Source: a virus. From it: a DNA stretch of 60,445 bases. Below, piece after piece: positions 15,736-24,800 of the stretch (its first letter is position 1; every line of letters starts with the position of its first letter). The DNA lies in the IMG/VR virus record IMGVR_UViG_3300027306_000005, positions 1 through 60,445 of that record; one strand, written 5' to 3'. The notes under the pieces were generated by a model. The model ran no database searches and was not told the origin of the DNA. It was given only the letters and a program-made list of their open reading frames with translations. Both the position numbers and the translations under genes were made by a program.

Positions 15736-17038
15736 ACACGCTGCACAGCAAGCCATCGCACGGATGAACAACCGTGAGGTGGCTGTCGCTGCTCACCTGA
15801 CCACCCTGGCCATGGACTTGCGCCAAATGGCTGGTGCTGACCCGAGTGAGCAACAGAAGATGTTCCTGGCTCGCCGCAGCGAACTGTGTGAATCGTTCGG
15901 TCTCGCTGCGATGCCGCAGAACAAACCGTTCGCCTTCTCGCAGGGTATCGCCGTGATTCCAGTGACCGGCTCCCTGATCAACCGATTCGGTCAGTCCTAC
16001 GGCTGGATCACCGGCTACAACTTCATCCGCTCCCAGGTTGCAGCGGCTGGCATGGACCCTGAGGTCTCGGCCATCGTCTTCGACATGAACAGCTATGGCG
16101 GTGAGGCCGCAGGCTGCTTCGAGTGCGCGGCCGACATCCCGCGCCTTGCCAACGGCAAGAAGACCTTGGCCGTCGTCGACTCCAACTGCTATTCGGCCTG
16201 TTACGCCCTGGCCAGTCAGTGCGACAAGATCGTGTGCACACCCTCCGGTGGTGTGGGCTCGGTCGGTGTCGTCGCCATGCACGCTGACATGAGCAAGATG
16301 CTCGACAAGTGGGGCATCGAGATCACCTTCATCTTTGCTGGCGATCACAAGGTCGACGGCAATCCATACGAACCGCTGCCTGACGAAGTGAAGGCAGACA
16401 TGCAAGCGAGCATCGACAAGAGCTACTCGGCTTTCGTTGCTCTCGTGGCCAAGGGTCGCAAGCTGGACGAGAAAGTCGTTCGCGACACCCAGGCCCGCAC
16501 CTATCGCGCCGACGACGCCCTTGCGCTCGGCCTCATCGACGCTGTTGCAACGCCCCAATCGGCGGTGCAGGCGTTCTTCGACGAGCTGTCCGGCTCGACA
16601 TTCCAACTGTCCTCAACAAAGGAGCCTGAAATGGCAGACCAAGAAAAGAAGCCGGGTGCCGACGAAGCCAGCACCCAAGCCGCACGCACTGCCGAGCGTG
16701 CTCGCATCCAGGGCATTCAGTCCTGCGAAGAAGCCAAGGGCCGTGAAGCCCTGGCCAACCACCTCGCCCTGAACACCGAGATGTCGGTGGACGATGCCAA
16801 GGCCATCTTGGCTGCATCGCCGAAGGTCGAGTCCAAGACCGAAGCTGCCGCGCAAACGCAGCAGACCCAAGGCAATGCCTTCAAGGCCACGATGGACGCT
16901 GACAACCACCCGAATGTTGGTGCTGATGGCGCTGGTGGCGAAGCTGCCTCCGGTGAGCAGAGCGCCGCCGCCCGCATCCTGGCCAACTACCGCTTGGCCA
17001 CGGGTCGCAACACCGACTTGGCTGGCGCCAAGAAGTAA
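15728..17038 (+). CDS. S49 capsid maturation protease with C-terminal scaffold
   Basis: 436 aa. The N-terminal two thirds are a ClpP/SppA-type S49 peptidase: catalytic Ser156 in NCYSACY, GGVGSVGVVAMH after it, and Lys208 in AGDHKVDG. The C-terminal about 130 residues are low-complexity, charged and helical, like lambda gpC with Nu3 at its end. It cleaves scaffold and portal/capsid termini in the prohead. A second translation start at 16631 would yield the scaffold alone. Confidence 0.9.
   Translation: MSEHAAQQAIARMNNREVAVAAHLTTLAMDLRQMAGADPSEQQKMFLARRSELCESFGLAAMPQNKPFAFSQGIAVIPVTGSLINRFGQSYGWITGYNFIRSQVAAAGMDPEVSAIVFDMNSYGGEAAGCFECAADIPRLANGKKTLAVVDSNCYSACYALASQCDKIVCTPSGGVGSVGVVAMHADMSKMLDKWGIEITFIFAGDHKVDGNPYEPLPDEVKADMQASIDKSYSAFVALVAKGRKLDEKVVRDTQARTYRADDALALGLIDAVATPQSAVQAFFDELSGSTFQLSSTKEPEMADQEKKPGADEASTQAARTAERARIQGIQSCEEAKGREALANHLALNTEMSVDDAKAILAASPKVESKTEAAAQTQQTQGNAFKATMDADNHPNVGADGAGGEAASGEQSAAARILANYRLATGRNTDLAGAKK
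16631..17038 (+). CDS. nested scaffold protein (Nu3-like), internal start
   Basis: 135 aa in the same frame as the C-terminus of the protease. The internal ATG has a strong ribosome site, AAAGGAG (16618-16624), six bases upstream. The product begins MADQEKKPGADEASTQ and is mostly helical and Ala/Glu rich, as capsid scaffolds are. The nested arrangement is well known for lambda C/Nu3. The start is inferred from the ribosome site and the domain boundary. Confidence 0.7.
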   Translation: MADQEKKPGADEASTQAARTAERARIQGIQSCEEAKGREALANHLALNTEMSVDDAKAILAASPKVESKTEAAAQTQQTQGNAFKATMDADNHPNVGADGAGGEAASGEQSAAARILANYRLATGRNTDLAGAKK

Positions 17039-17079
17039 GCGACTCGGCATCCGAAACCTGACACTGAAAGGAAACCATC

Positions 17080-17445
17080 ATGGCTGTCAATGACATCGCT
17101 GCCGGCTCGCTCGTCGGCACCTGGGCTCCCGAGCAACTCTTTGCCGGCGATGCCCCCGTCCGCACCGATTCGGCTCCCGCTGCCGCTGCGATCTCGAAGT
17201 ACCAACTGATCGCACTCCTGGCCGCTGGCACCGTGACCCCGTTCGTCCCCGGCACGCACACTGCTGACCAAGCCTTCGTGGCCGCGCAAGCCGCCTCCAC
17301 GGGCCAGCAGTGCCCGTACTTCGCGAGCGGCTGCTTCAACCACGAAATCATCGTCTGGCCCGCAGGCACCGCACTCGACACCTACGTTGAGCGCAAGGCG
17401 CTGTTCGGCAACCGTCCGCTGTCCGTGGGCAAGCTGCTCGCCTGA
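17080..17445 (+). CDS. head decoration protein (gpD-like)
   Basis: 121 aa. LVGTWAPEQLFAGDAPVRTD, then ISKYQLIALLAAGTVTPFVP and the end ALFGNRPLSVGKLLA match the gpD/HDPD family, trimers that stabilise the expanded capsid. It lies between protease-scaffold and major capsid, the usual place. Confidence 0.85.
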   Translation: MAVNDIAAGSLVGTWAPEQLFAGDAPVRTDSAPAAAAISKYQLIALLAAGTVTPFVPGTHTADQAFVAAQAASTGQQCPYFASGCFNHEIIVWPAGTALDTYVERKALFGNRPLSVGKLLA

Positions 17446-17484
17446 TCGCTTTCCAGCAACCAAGCCATAAGAAAGGAACCTGCC

Positions 17485-18528
17485 ATGGCTTTCTACAACA
17501 CCGCCGAACTGCTGGAAACGCTGCGCGTCGTGCGCCAGCCCACCAGCTTCTTCCTCGATCTGCTGTTCAACCGTCAGATCAACTTCGACAAGGACAGCAT
17601 CGACTTCGATGTCGTGTACGGTGACGACCGCAAGCTCGCCCCGTTCGTGGTTCCGAACGTTCAGGGCCGCGCCAGCAAGATGAGCGGCTACGAACAACGC
17701 TCGTTCAAGCCGGCCTACGTCAAGCCCAAGGATGTCATCGATCCCAACATGGTGATCGAACGTCTGCCGGGTGAAGCTCTGGGCACCGGCTCGCTCAGCC
17801 TGATGCAGCGCCGTGACGCCGTGGTTGCCGAACTGCTGCGCCAGCACTCGGTCAAGCACCGCAACCGCCAGGAATGGATGGCTGCCAAGGCGATCATCGA
17901 CGGCAAGGTCACCATCAGCGGTGAGGACTACCCCGAAACCCTGGTCGATTTCCGCCGCCACTCGTCGCTGAGCTACGTCCTGGCCGGTGCCGCTCTGTGG
18001 AGCGCAGCCACTGCCGACCCCCTGGCCAACCTGAAGGCCGCTCGCGTCAATGCCAACGTCCGCTCGGGTGCTCGCATCCAGAAGCACGTCTTCGGTGGTG
18101 AAGCCTGGGACAAGTTCACTGCTCGTGTGAACCTGAAGGATCTGCTGGACACCCGCTACAAGGACAGCCAGTCCGAGATCAAGACCATGACCGATGGTTA
18201 CGAAGGCGTCGAGTTCATCGGCACGATCCGCTCGATCAACGACGGCGGTCGCCTGGACATCTGGGTGCACACCGGCAAGTACATCGACGAGAGCGGCAGC
18301 GAGCAGTTCTTGATGGACCAGAACACCGTGGTGGGCTTCTCCGAGGCCGTCCAGGGTGTGCGCTGCTTCGGCGCCATCAAGGACAAGAACGCCAACTATC
18401 AGCCGCTGGAAATCTTCCCGAAGTCCTGGGAAGAAGAAGACCCGAGCGTCGAGTTCCTGATGACCCAATCGGCGCCGCTGATGGTGCCCAAGCAGCCTGA
18501 CGCCACCTTCTCGATCAAGGTGGCCTGA
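17485..18528 (+). CDS. major capsid protein (lambda gpE family)
   Basis: 347 aa, HK97-fold shell protein. Family signs: FYNTAELLETLRVVRQPTSF at the N-terminus, FDVVYGDDRKLAPFV, RSFKPAYVKPKDVIDPNMVI and the final PLMVPKQPDATFSIKVA. It has a strong AAAGGAA ribosome site. Length and position are as expected for phage_cap_E. Confidence 0.93.
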   Translation: MAFYNTAELLETLRVVRQPTSFFLDLLFNRQINFDKDSIDFDVVYGDDRKLAPFVVPNVQGRASKMSGYEQRSFKPAYVKPKDVIDPNMVIERLPGEALGTGSLSLMQRRDAVVAELLRQHSVKHRNRQEWMAAKAIIDGKVTISGEDYPETLVDFRRHSSLSYVLAGAALWSAATADPLANLKAARVNANVRSGARIQKHVFGGEAWDKFTARVNLKDLLDTRYKDSQSEIKTMTDGYEGVEFIGTIRSINDGGRLDIWVHTGKYIDESGSEQFLMDQNTVVGFSEAVQGVRCFGAIKDKNANYQPLEIFPKSWEEEDPSVEFLMTQSAPLMVPKQPDATFSIKVA

Positions 18529-18601
18529 CGGCTGACCCCTCACATCCGACAACCCCCAAGTCGAACCTCATTCAACCCAATCAGACTCACTGGAGCCCGT
18601 C

Positions 18602-18853
18602 ATGAGCCAGTCCCTCATCCCCTTGCAGTCCATCGTGGTCGTGCGTGACAACAAGATGGTCACGCCGCCCCTGAACAAGCCCTTCACCTTCACCGATGAC
18701 GAAGTGAAGGATCTGCCCGCTGGCAGCTACCGCAGCCCCGTGGTCGAGGTTGCCGCCGACGAAGGTGGTGACGAAGACACCAGCAGCAAGCAGACCGCAC
18801 CCGCTGCCAAGACCGCCGCGAAGGGCAAGAAGCCCTCCAACGAGGATCTGTGA
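18602..18853 (+). CDS. small head protein in the FI position
   Basis: 83 aa. An N-terminal folded part (IVVVRDNKMVTPPLN, TFTDDEVKDLPAGSYRSPVV) is followed by an acidic then Ala/Lys-rich disordered tail ending KKPSNEDL. By position (after the capsid gene, before the joining protein) it corresponds to lambda FI. Its stop overlaps the next start (TGATG). Its function is unknown from sequence alone. Confidence 0.65.
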   Translation: MSQSLIPLQSIVVVRDNKMVTPPLNKPFTFTDDEVKDLPAGSYRSPVVEVAADEGGDEDTSSKQTAPAAKTAAKGKKPSNEDL

Positions 18854-19203
18854 TGCCTTTCGACTTTGCATCTGCAAAGGCGAACGCACGCCGAGTGGTT
18901 CACACGACACTCGGCGTGTCTGCATTTATCAAGGTCAATTCGCTGAGCACGCCCCAAGAGATCGTCGCCCGCCTGCATGAAGCCAGCACCGTCTACGGTG
19001 ATTTGCTTGATCAGGGGTACGCCGAGACGGTTGAGGCTGTTGACCGAATTGTCTTCATCCCCGAGGACATCGCCACTGAGCATCGGCCGCGCAAACTCGC
19101 TGAAGTCACGTTCCCTCATCGTCCTGGGATCACGTTCATCCTTCAGGCCAAGATGCCCACGGATGGACCTCACGAAGAGGTATGGGAGGTGACTCGCAAA
19201 TGA
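18853..19203 (+). CDS. head-tail joining protein (FII-like position)
   Basis: 116 aa, with the ATG overlapping the previous stop. FASAKANARRVVHTTLGVSA at the N-terminus and a strand-rich C-terminus (AEVTFPHRPGITFILQAK) suggest a head-completion or tail-attachment protein like lambda FII. The call rests mainly on gene order. Confidence 0.6.
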   Translation: MPFDFASAKANARRVVHTTLGVSAFIKVNSLSTPQEIVARLHEASTVYGDLLDQGYAETVEAVDRIVFIPEDIATEHRPRKLAEVTFPHRPGITFILQAKMPTDGPHEEVWEVTRK

Positions 19204-19796
19204 GCGTCTCCGTTATTGCTGACGCGCTGGGTGACGCCGCTCGCTACTTCGAGCAGTTGCCTGAGATCGCGCCTCAAGCCGCAGCCTTAGCCATCAACAC
19301 GGTGAGCCAGCGCGAAGCCCTGCCGATGATCCGCCGCGAGATGCGCGAGCAGTTGGAGTTCCCGCAAGGCTACCTCGAAACCAAGGACCGCTTGGCCATT
19401 GTCCGCAAGGCCACCAAGGGCGCACTCCAGGCGACGATCCGTGGCCGAGACCGCGCCACCTCGCTCGCACGCTTTCGTGTCGGTGGCCAGAACCCCACGA
19501 ACACCCGTGGTCGTGGTGTGCGTGTTCAACTCAAACGAGGTCAGACACGCTTGCTGCGTAAGGCGTTCTTGGTGAACCTGCGCGGTGGCAACACAGGTCT
19601 TGCGGTACGCCTTAAGCCGGGTGAAAGCCTCCAGAACTCTACGGGTGCCGTGGAGCTTGCGAACAACGTGTATCTACTCTATGGGCCTTCGGTGGATCAG
19701 GTCTTTCAGACTGTCTCCGGTGACGTTGCACCCAACGTGCTCGACTCCGTGGCCAACGAGTTCTTCCGACAACTTGCGAGGTTGAGCAATGGCTAA
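19200..19796 (+). CDS. minor tail protein Z-like
   Basis: 198 aa from the ATG overlapping the upstream stop (ATGA). APQAAALAINTVSQREALPM and IRREMREQLEFPQGYL are typical of the minor tail Z family (tail completion, at the head-proximal end). The basic middle part, including RGVRVQLKRGQTRLL, fits too. It overlaps the tail terminator gene by 8 bp. Confidence 0.72.
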   Translation: MSVSVIADALGDAARYFEQLPEIAPQAAALAINTVSQREALPMIRREMREQLEFPQGYLETKDRLAIVRKATKGALQATIRGRDRATSLARFRVGGQNPTNTRGRGVRVQLKRGQTRLLRKAFLVNLRGGNTGLAVRLKPGESLQNSTGAVELANNVYLLYGPSVDQVFQTVSGDVAPNVLDSVANEFFRQLARLSNG

Positions 19797-20289
19797 CTCC
19801 CCGCGCTTGAACGTACTGATCGCATTGAGCGACTTGCTCAAGACCATGACACCGGCAAACGACTGGCCTTACGACTTGAGCGTGTCCGTCTTCCGTGGCC
19901 GCAGCAAGTTTGGCGAGGACGATCCTGAGACCATGGTTTCTATCCTCGAAGCGCCAAAGCCTGACTACGGTCTGACGGCAGGCGAGAGCGGTGGTCACCG
20001 CAAGGAAGAGTGGAACTTGCTTCTTCAAGGTTGGTGCCCCGAGGACCACAGCAATCCGACTGACCCTGCGCACGAAATGATGTGGGCCGTCGAGCAGTTG
20101 CTCAACAAGGTCATCGCTGTCGATGGCCGCAACGGCAACCCCAAGTACCCGTCTACCTACATGCTGGGTGGACTCATCGCGAGCTTTGCCTTTGGTCCCG
20201 GTGTTGTTCGGCCGGCGACGGAGGGCATTTCGAACAGGGCCTTCTTTTACCTGCCGGTGAGAGTTGGTCTTGTCACCCGCAACGGTTGA
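19789..20289 (+). CDS. tail terminator protein (gpU-like)
   Basis: 166 aa. It has the length and position of the protein that stops tail tube growth: it follows Z and precedes the tube protein. Visible stretches include RLNVLIALSDLLKTM and HRKEEWNLLLQGWCPED with YLPVRVGLVTR at the end. The sequence is weakly conserved in this family, so gene order carries weight. Confidence 0.65.
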   Translation: MANSPRLNVLIALSDLLKTMTPANDWPYDLSVSVFRGRSKFGEDDPETMVSILEAPKPDYGLTAGESGGHRKEEWNLLLQGWCPEDHSNPTDPAHEMMWAVEQLLNKVIAVDGRNGNPKYPSTYMLGGLIASFAFGPGVVRPATEGISNRAFFYLPVRVGLVTRNG

Positions 20290-20346
20290 CCCTATTCTCG
20301 CGGATAATTTCAACCGTCTTTCATCTGTTCCACAAGGAGTGCCATC

Positions 20347-21159
20347 ATGCCTTTGACTTCCGATCTCGGCGGCAAGAACTACATCCTCGGTCGAGGCAAG
20401 GTGTTCTTCGACCGCTTCGCCGCCAACGCCATCGTCACAGCAACCACCCGTGGTGAAGGCGAACGTTACCTGGGCAACACGCCCGAGTTCTCCACCACCT
20501 CGTCGGTCGAAAACCTCGACCACTACGACTCGGACGGTGGCGTCAAGACCAAGGACGGTTCCGTGCAACTGTCACTGGACCGCTCCGGCGCTTTCACCTG
20601 CGACAACATCACGGCCGAGAACTTGGCCCTGTTCTTCCAGGGTGACGCTTCCACGCTGACGCAGACCGCTGCGACCGGCGTGGTCGAGGTGCTCAACGAT
20701 GTGAAGCACGAACGCTTCTACCAACTCGGCGTGTCCACCAGCACCCCTTCGGGCGTGCGCAAGGTCACCAACGTGGTCGTCAAGAAGGGTGCGGGCTACA
20801 CCACCACGGTGACCCAGGCCGGCAACTATGAAGTCGATGAGGTCACCGGCCGCGTCTACATCCTGTCGGGCTCGACCGACATCCCCAACGACACGGACAT
20901 CCAGGTCACCTACGACATCCAGGCTTCGACTCGCGAGACCGTGATCTCGAAGAACCAGTCGATCTACGGTGCAGTGCGCTTCGTGTCCGACAACCCCACC
21001 GGCCCGAACCGCGACATCTACCTGCCCTACGTCAAGCTGTCTCCAGACGGCGACTACCAACTCAAGGGCGACGACTGGCAAGTCATGGGCTTCCAAGTCG
21101 AAGTGTTGAAGAAGGCTTCGAACATCGAGGCCATCTACGTCGACGGCCGCCCGGTGTAA
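20347..21159 (+). CDS. major tail tube protein
   Basis: 270 aa. Beta-rich with GKNYILGRGKVFFDRF, RYLGNTPEFSTTSSVENLDH and a central segment (GYTTTVTQAGNYEVDEVTGR, VYILSGSTDIPNDTDIQVTY) that might be an extra domain exposed on the tube. It lies before the tail chaperone genes as in lambda (gpV position) and has an AAGGAG ribosome site. Confidence 0.82.
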   Translation: MPLTSDLGGKNYILGRGKVFFDRFAANAIVTATTRGEGERYLGNTPEFSTTSSVENLDHYDSDGGVKTKDGSVQLSLDRSGAFTCDNITAENLALFFQGDASTLTQTAATGVVEVLNDVKHERFYQLGVSTSTPSGVRKVTNVVVKKGAGYTTTVTQAGNYEVDEVTGRVYILSGSTDIPNDTDIQVTYDIQASTRETVISKNQSIYGAVRFVSDNPTGPNRDIYLPYVKLSPDGDYQLKGDDWQVMGFQVEVLKKASNIEAIYVDGRPV

Positions 21160-21168
21160 GGTCAAATC

Positions 21169-21618
21169 ATGTCACTCGCCTCGTACACCCCCGAGACGCG
21201 AGCCGTGCCGCTCGGAAACGACAAGTCGTTTGTCGTTTCCGGGCTCTCGCTTGCTCACGTCGAGATCCTCATTCGTACCCACCTTGCGGACATCGAAGCA
21301 CTCTTCGACCTGTTCACCCAAGGTGGCGGCAACTTCGAACCGGAAGACCTCAAACGTCTGTCCATCTCTTTGGCCACCAACGCCCCGGGTTTTGTGGCCA
21401 ACCTCATCGCCCTGGCTGCCAACGAGACTGACGCGACCGAGAACGCAGCCCGTCTGCCGTTCCCGATCCAACTCCAGGCCCTGAGCGAAATCATGGAACT
21501 CACTTTCACGGAAGTGGGTGGGGTAAAAAAATTCATGGAGGCAGTCGCGAGCCTCCTGGGTTCGATCAGCGGAAAGGTGCCGACAAAGCTCAAGAAGGCG
21601 ATGGAGAACCTCGGGTAA
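21169..21618 (+). CDS. tail assembly chaperone G
   Basis: 149 aa, the short product of the G/GT pair. Chaperones of this type coat the tape measure during tail assembly. The helical sequence with VSGLSLAHVEILIRTHLADI fits the family. The zero-frame codons GTA AAA AAA TTC at 21523-21534 carry a -1 slippery run, from which the longer GT product is made. Confidence 0.82.
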   Translation: MSLASYTPETRAVPLGNDKSFVVSGLSLAHVEILIRTHLADIEALFDLFTQGGGNFEPEDLKRLSISLATNAPGFVANLIALAANETDATENAARLPFPIQLQALSEIMELTFTEVGGVKKFMEAVASLLGSISGKVPTKLKKAMENLG

Positions 21619-21857
21619 TCCGGTTCTACCTGGGCCTTCGACGCGACGTGAGCTTGTTGCTGTCAGAAGGCCACGCGGACGCACGGCGCTACCCCGTCGC
21701 GTTCGCTTGGTCAGAGGCGCGAATAGTTCGGCAGAGGAATGCGTTTCGACGCAAAGAGGAAACGGCTCTTCTGCAACTTGCTGTCGGGTCGATCCTCGAT
21801 AAGAAAGCAGGCAAAGAGCTTGCGAAACTGATCGAAAGGATGGACGAAAGTGATTGA
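21169..21857 (+). CDS. tail assembly chaperone GT (-1 frameshift fusion)
   Basis: After the A7 run the -1 frame stays open without stops to 21857 and adds about 110 residues, ending with LAKLIERMDESD. The T part (seen as an open frame from 21648) is basic and helical and would bind the tail tube protein, as in lambda. T has no separate ribosome site, and its stop overlaps the tape-measure start. The fusion is inferred from the slippery site, frame relation and position. Confidence 0.85.
21525..21531 (+). other. -1 programmed frameshift slippery site A AAA AAA
   Basis: Seven adenines in the phase GT[A AAA AAA] TTC, a perfect X-XXY-YYZ heptamer, about 88 bp before the G stop codon. The T frame is exactly -1 to G. 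Confidence 0.88.
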
Positions 21858-24800
21858 CAGCAAGACCGTTGACCTCATCATCCGGGCGCAACTGGAAGGG
21901 AAGGCCGATCTTGCATCGGTCACCAAGGGCATCAAGGAGCTTGAGAAGGCCCTCCAGTCTCAGTCCGAAGCTGCCAAGAAGGGTGAGTCCTCAATCGACG
22001 AGTTGCGGGCCACCCTCCTTGCCTTGGAGCAGGTTCAGAAGAAACTCAAGACCGACTCGTCGTTGGTGCGAGAGTTCGATTCGCTGCCTACCAAGATCGA
22101 CCGCGCATCGCGTTCGGTTGAAAAGGCCAAGACCGCTTACGAAACCCTGGCCGAACAGCAGAAGAAGTCGGCCGAAGTCACCGAAGCACAGGCCCAGCGC
22201 CTGTTTGACCTTTCCGCACGCTACGAGAACGCACAGAAGCGTCTCGATGGTCTGACGGCACGCCAAGGTGCACTGCGCGAAGAACTGGTCAAGCTCGGCG
22301 CCGATACCAATGACCTTGCTGGTTTTCAGAACCGACTGAACACCGCATTGGGGGATGCAGCCGTTGTCTACGGCAAGACGCAGCGGGCAATCACAGGCTA
22401 CGGTGAGACCGTTCGTGCTGCTCGTGACGCACAGCGAGAGCTTGCTCAACAGCAGGCTCAGGCGACACGCGAGGCCGCGCAATTCGAAGCTGCCGAGAAG
22501 CGTGCTGCCGCCGCATCAGAAGCCCGCGCTGCGGCTGCCCGCGCAGTGGCCGAAGCCCAGGCCAACCGTCGTGCTGAGAGCACCGCTGCTGGAAACCAGT
22601 TCGCCGATGACGCGGCTGCCGCTGCGCGGGCTCGCGAGCTTGCTCAACTGCGTGAGGACATCACTCGCCGCTCAGAAGAGCAACTGGCTGTCGAGCGCCA
22701 GCTTGCCAAGAGCAACGCCCTGGCCAAGACGGCTGACGACGCACAACAGGCCGCCCGTCAGTACGGCACCCTGGCCAACGCCTCGTCTGATCTCGCCCCC
22801 AAGCTCATCAGTGTGCGCTCGGCAGTCGATGACATCCTGAACCCGAGCAAGGCTGTCACTTCGACCCTGGCCGGCGTGGAAGGGCGCATCAACGACCTGT
22901 CGACCACCATCGGCAAGATCAACGGTCCGGTCAAGGAGTACCGCGAGACGTTGGCTTCCCTCAACGAGGCTCAACGTTCCCTGGCCAACCAAGCCGGCCT
23001 GATCGACAGCTACCGTCGCCAAGAGGTGGTTGTGCGTGCGGCTCGTGAGGAATACGTCAAGGCCACGGGCAAGGTTGACGAGTACGCCGCTGCCGTGCGT
23101 AAGGGTGGCTCAGACGTTGATCAGATGCTTGCCTCCCTGGCTCGGGCAAAGAGTGCGGCTGAAAGTAGCGGTGCGGCTTATCAGAAACAGGTAGGCGCAC
23201 TCAACGAGACCAAGGAAGCCCTGCGTACAGCCGGCGTCAACACAAATGATTTGGCGAACGCTCAGACCCGCTTGCTCAACAGCAGCCGTCAGGCGCAGGC
23301 CGCAGCCACGGCTCTTGGCAAGGCCGTCAAGGAGTACGGGCAAGAGTCTGAGGAAGCCGGCCGCAAGTCGGGCAAGGGGATCTTCGGTGATGAGGGGCGC
23401 ACCACGCTGTCGCTCGCTCAGCGCATCCGTGGTGAGATCCTCGCGTTGACCGCTTCCTACGTTGGTCTGCAAGGCGCGATCAGCACTGCAACTGGCGCAC
23501 TGGAGTCGTTCAACAACCGGGCCTCCACGCGCACCGTGATCGGCGTCGGCTTGCAGACCACCGACAAGGCGCAGATCGACGCTGAGTACAACTACATCAA
23601 GCAACAAGCTGACCGCATCGGCTTGGTGTTCGCTGACACAGCAAAGCAGTACGGCAAGTTTGCCGCTTCGGCTGCGTTCGCTGGCCGCGACCGCAACGAG
23701 ATCCGCTACATCTTTGAATCGTTCTCGGAAGCTGGCCGCGTCCTGGGGTTGACCCAGGACAACCTCAACGGCGTGTTCATCGCCCTGGAGCAAACCTTCT
23801 CCAAGGGTAAGATTGGCGCAGAAGAACTCAAGCAGCAGTTGGGTGAACGGCTGGCCGCCGTCTTCGAGGTTGCGCAGAAGGCCCTTCAAGACCAGTACCC
23901 CGACTTGGCCAAGGCCATGGAGAAGGGGCAGGTTGGTGCTGAGAACCTCGTGCTCATCGCACAGAAGTATCGCGAGATGATCGGCGGGCAGTTGCCCGAG
24001 GCAACGAAATCCTTGGCCGCTCAGCAAGCCCGTCTGACCAATGCGGTTGAGGACTTCAAGCTGGCCATCGCGGATGCGGGCTTCGTCGATGCATACGCTG
24101 CCACCATCGAAGAGATAAGCAAGTTTCTCAAGAGCGAGGATGGCAAGCAGTTCGCAGAGGGTATGGCCGGTGCATTCTCAAGCGTGCTGGAGATAATCAA
24201 GCTCCTGCTGAAGAACTTCGACGAACTGAGCGCCATCGTTTCGGCCGGGGTTTGGCTCTTCAGCGCAAACTTGTTCCTCAAGATCGCAGAGAACCTTTGG
24301 ACTGTCTCGAAGGCAGCAACTGCCGCATCCGTGGCCATGAGCGGCTTCCAGAAGGCATTTCTACTGCTGGGGGCAGCCATCGTCGGCTGGGAGATCGGCA
24401 AGTACCTGAGCGACAAGTTCAAGGAAGTTCGTGCATTCGGCGTGGCCCTGGTCACCGGGATGGACATCGCTTGGACCAAGATCAAGTACGGTGCTCAGAT
24501 CGCCTTCGAGGCCATTCCCACCTACGTCGAGAACCTCGTCATCAAGGTTGACAACCTGATGCTGCGGATGACTCGCGGTATTGCTCGCACCTTCGCCGAC
24601 TTGGCCAAGGCTGCCGGGTTGGACTCGGTTGCTCAGACCTACGCCAAGTTTGCTGATGGCTTGATCGAGAAGACCTACAAGAAGGAGACCGACAAGGCGG
24701 CAGCACTGCGCAAGCAGATGGAGGCCGACCTTGCCACGATCAAGCAGATCCAGAGCGACATGTACGACGAGATCCTTGCCAGCGACAAGAAGATCTCTGC

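Noticed and set aside
14578-18552. Long minus-strand frames at 14578-15771, 15371-16606 and 16987-18552
   Set aside because: All lie opposite portal, protease and capsid genes and result from GC-rich codon bias.
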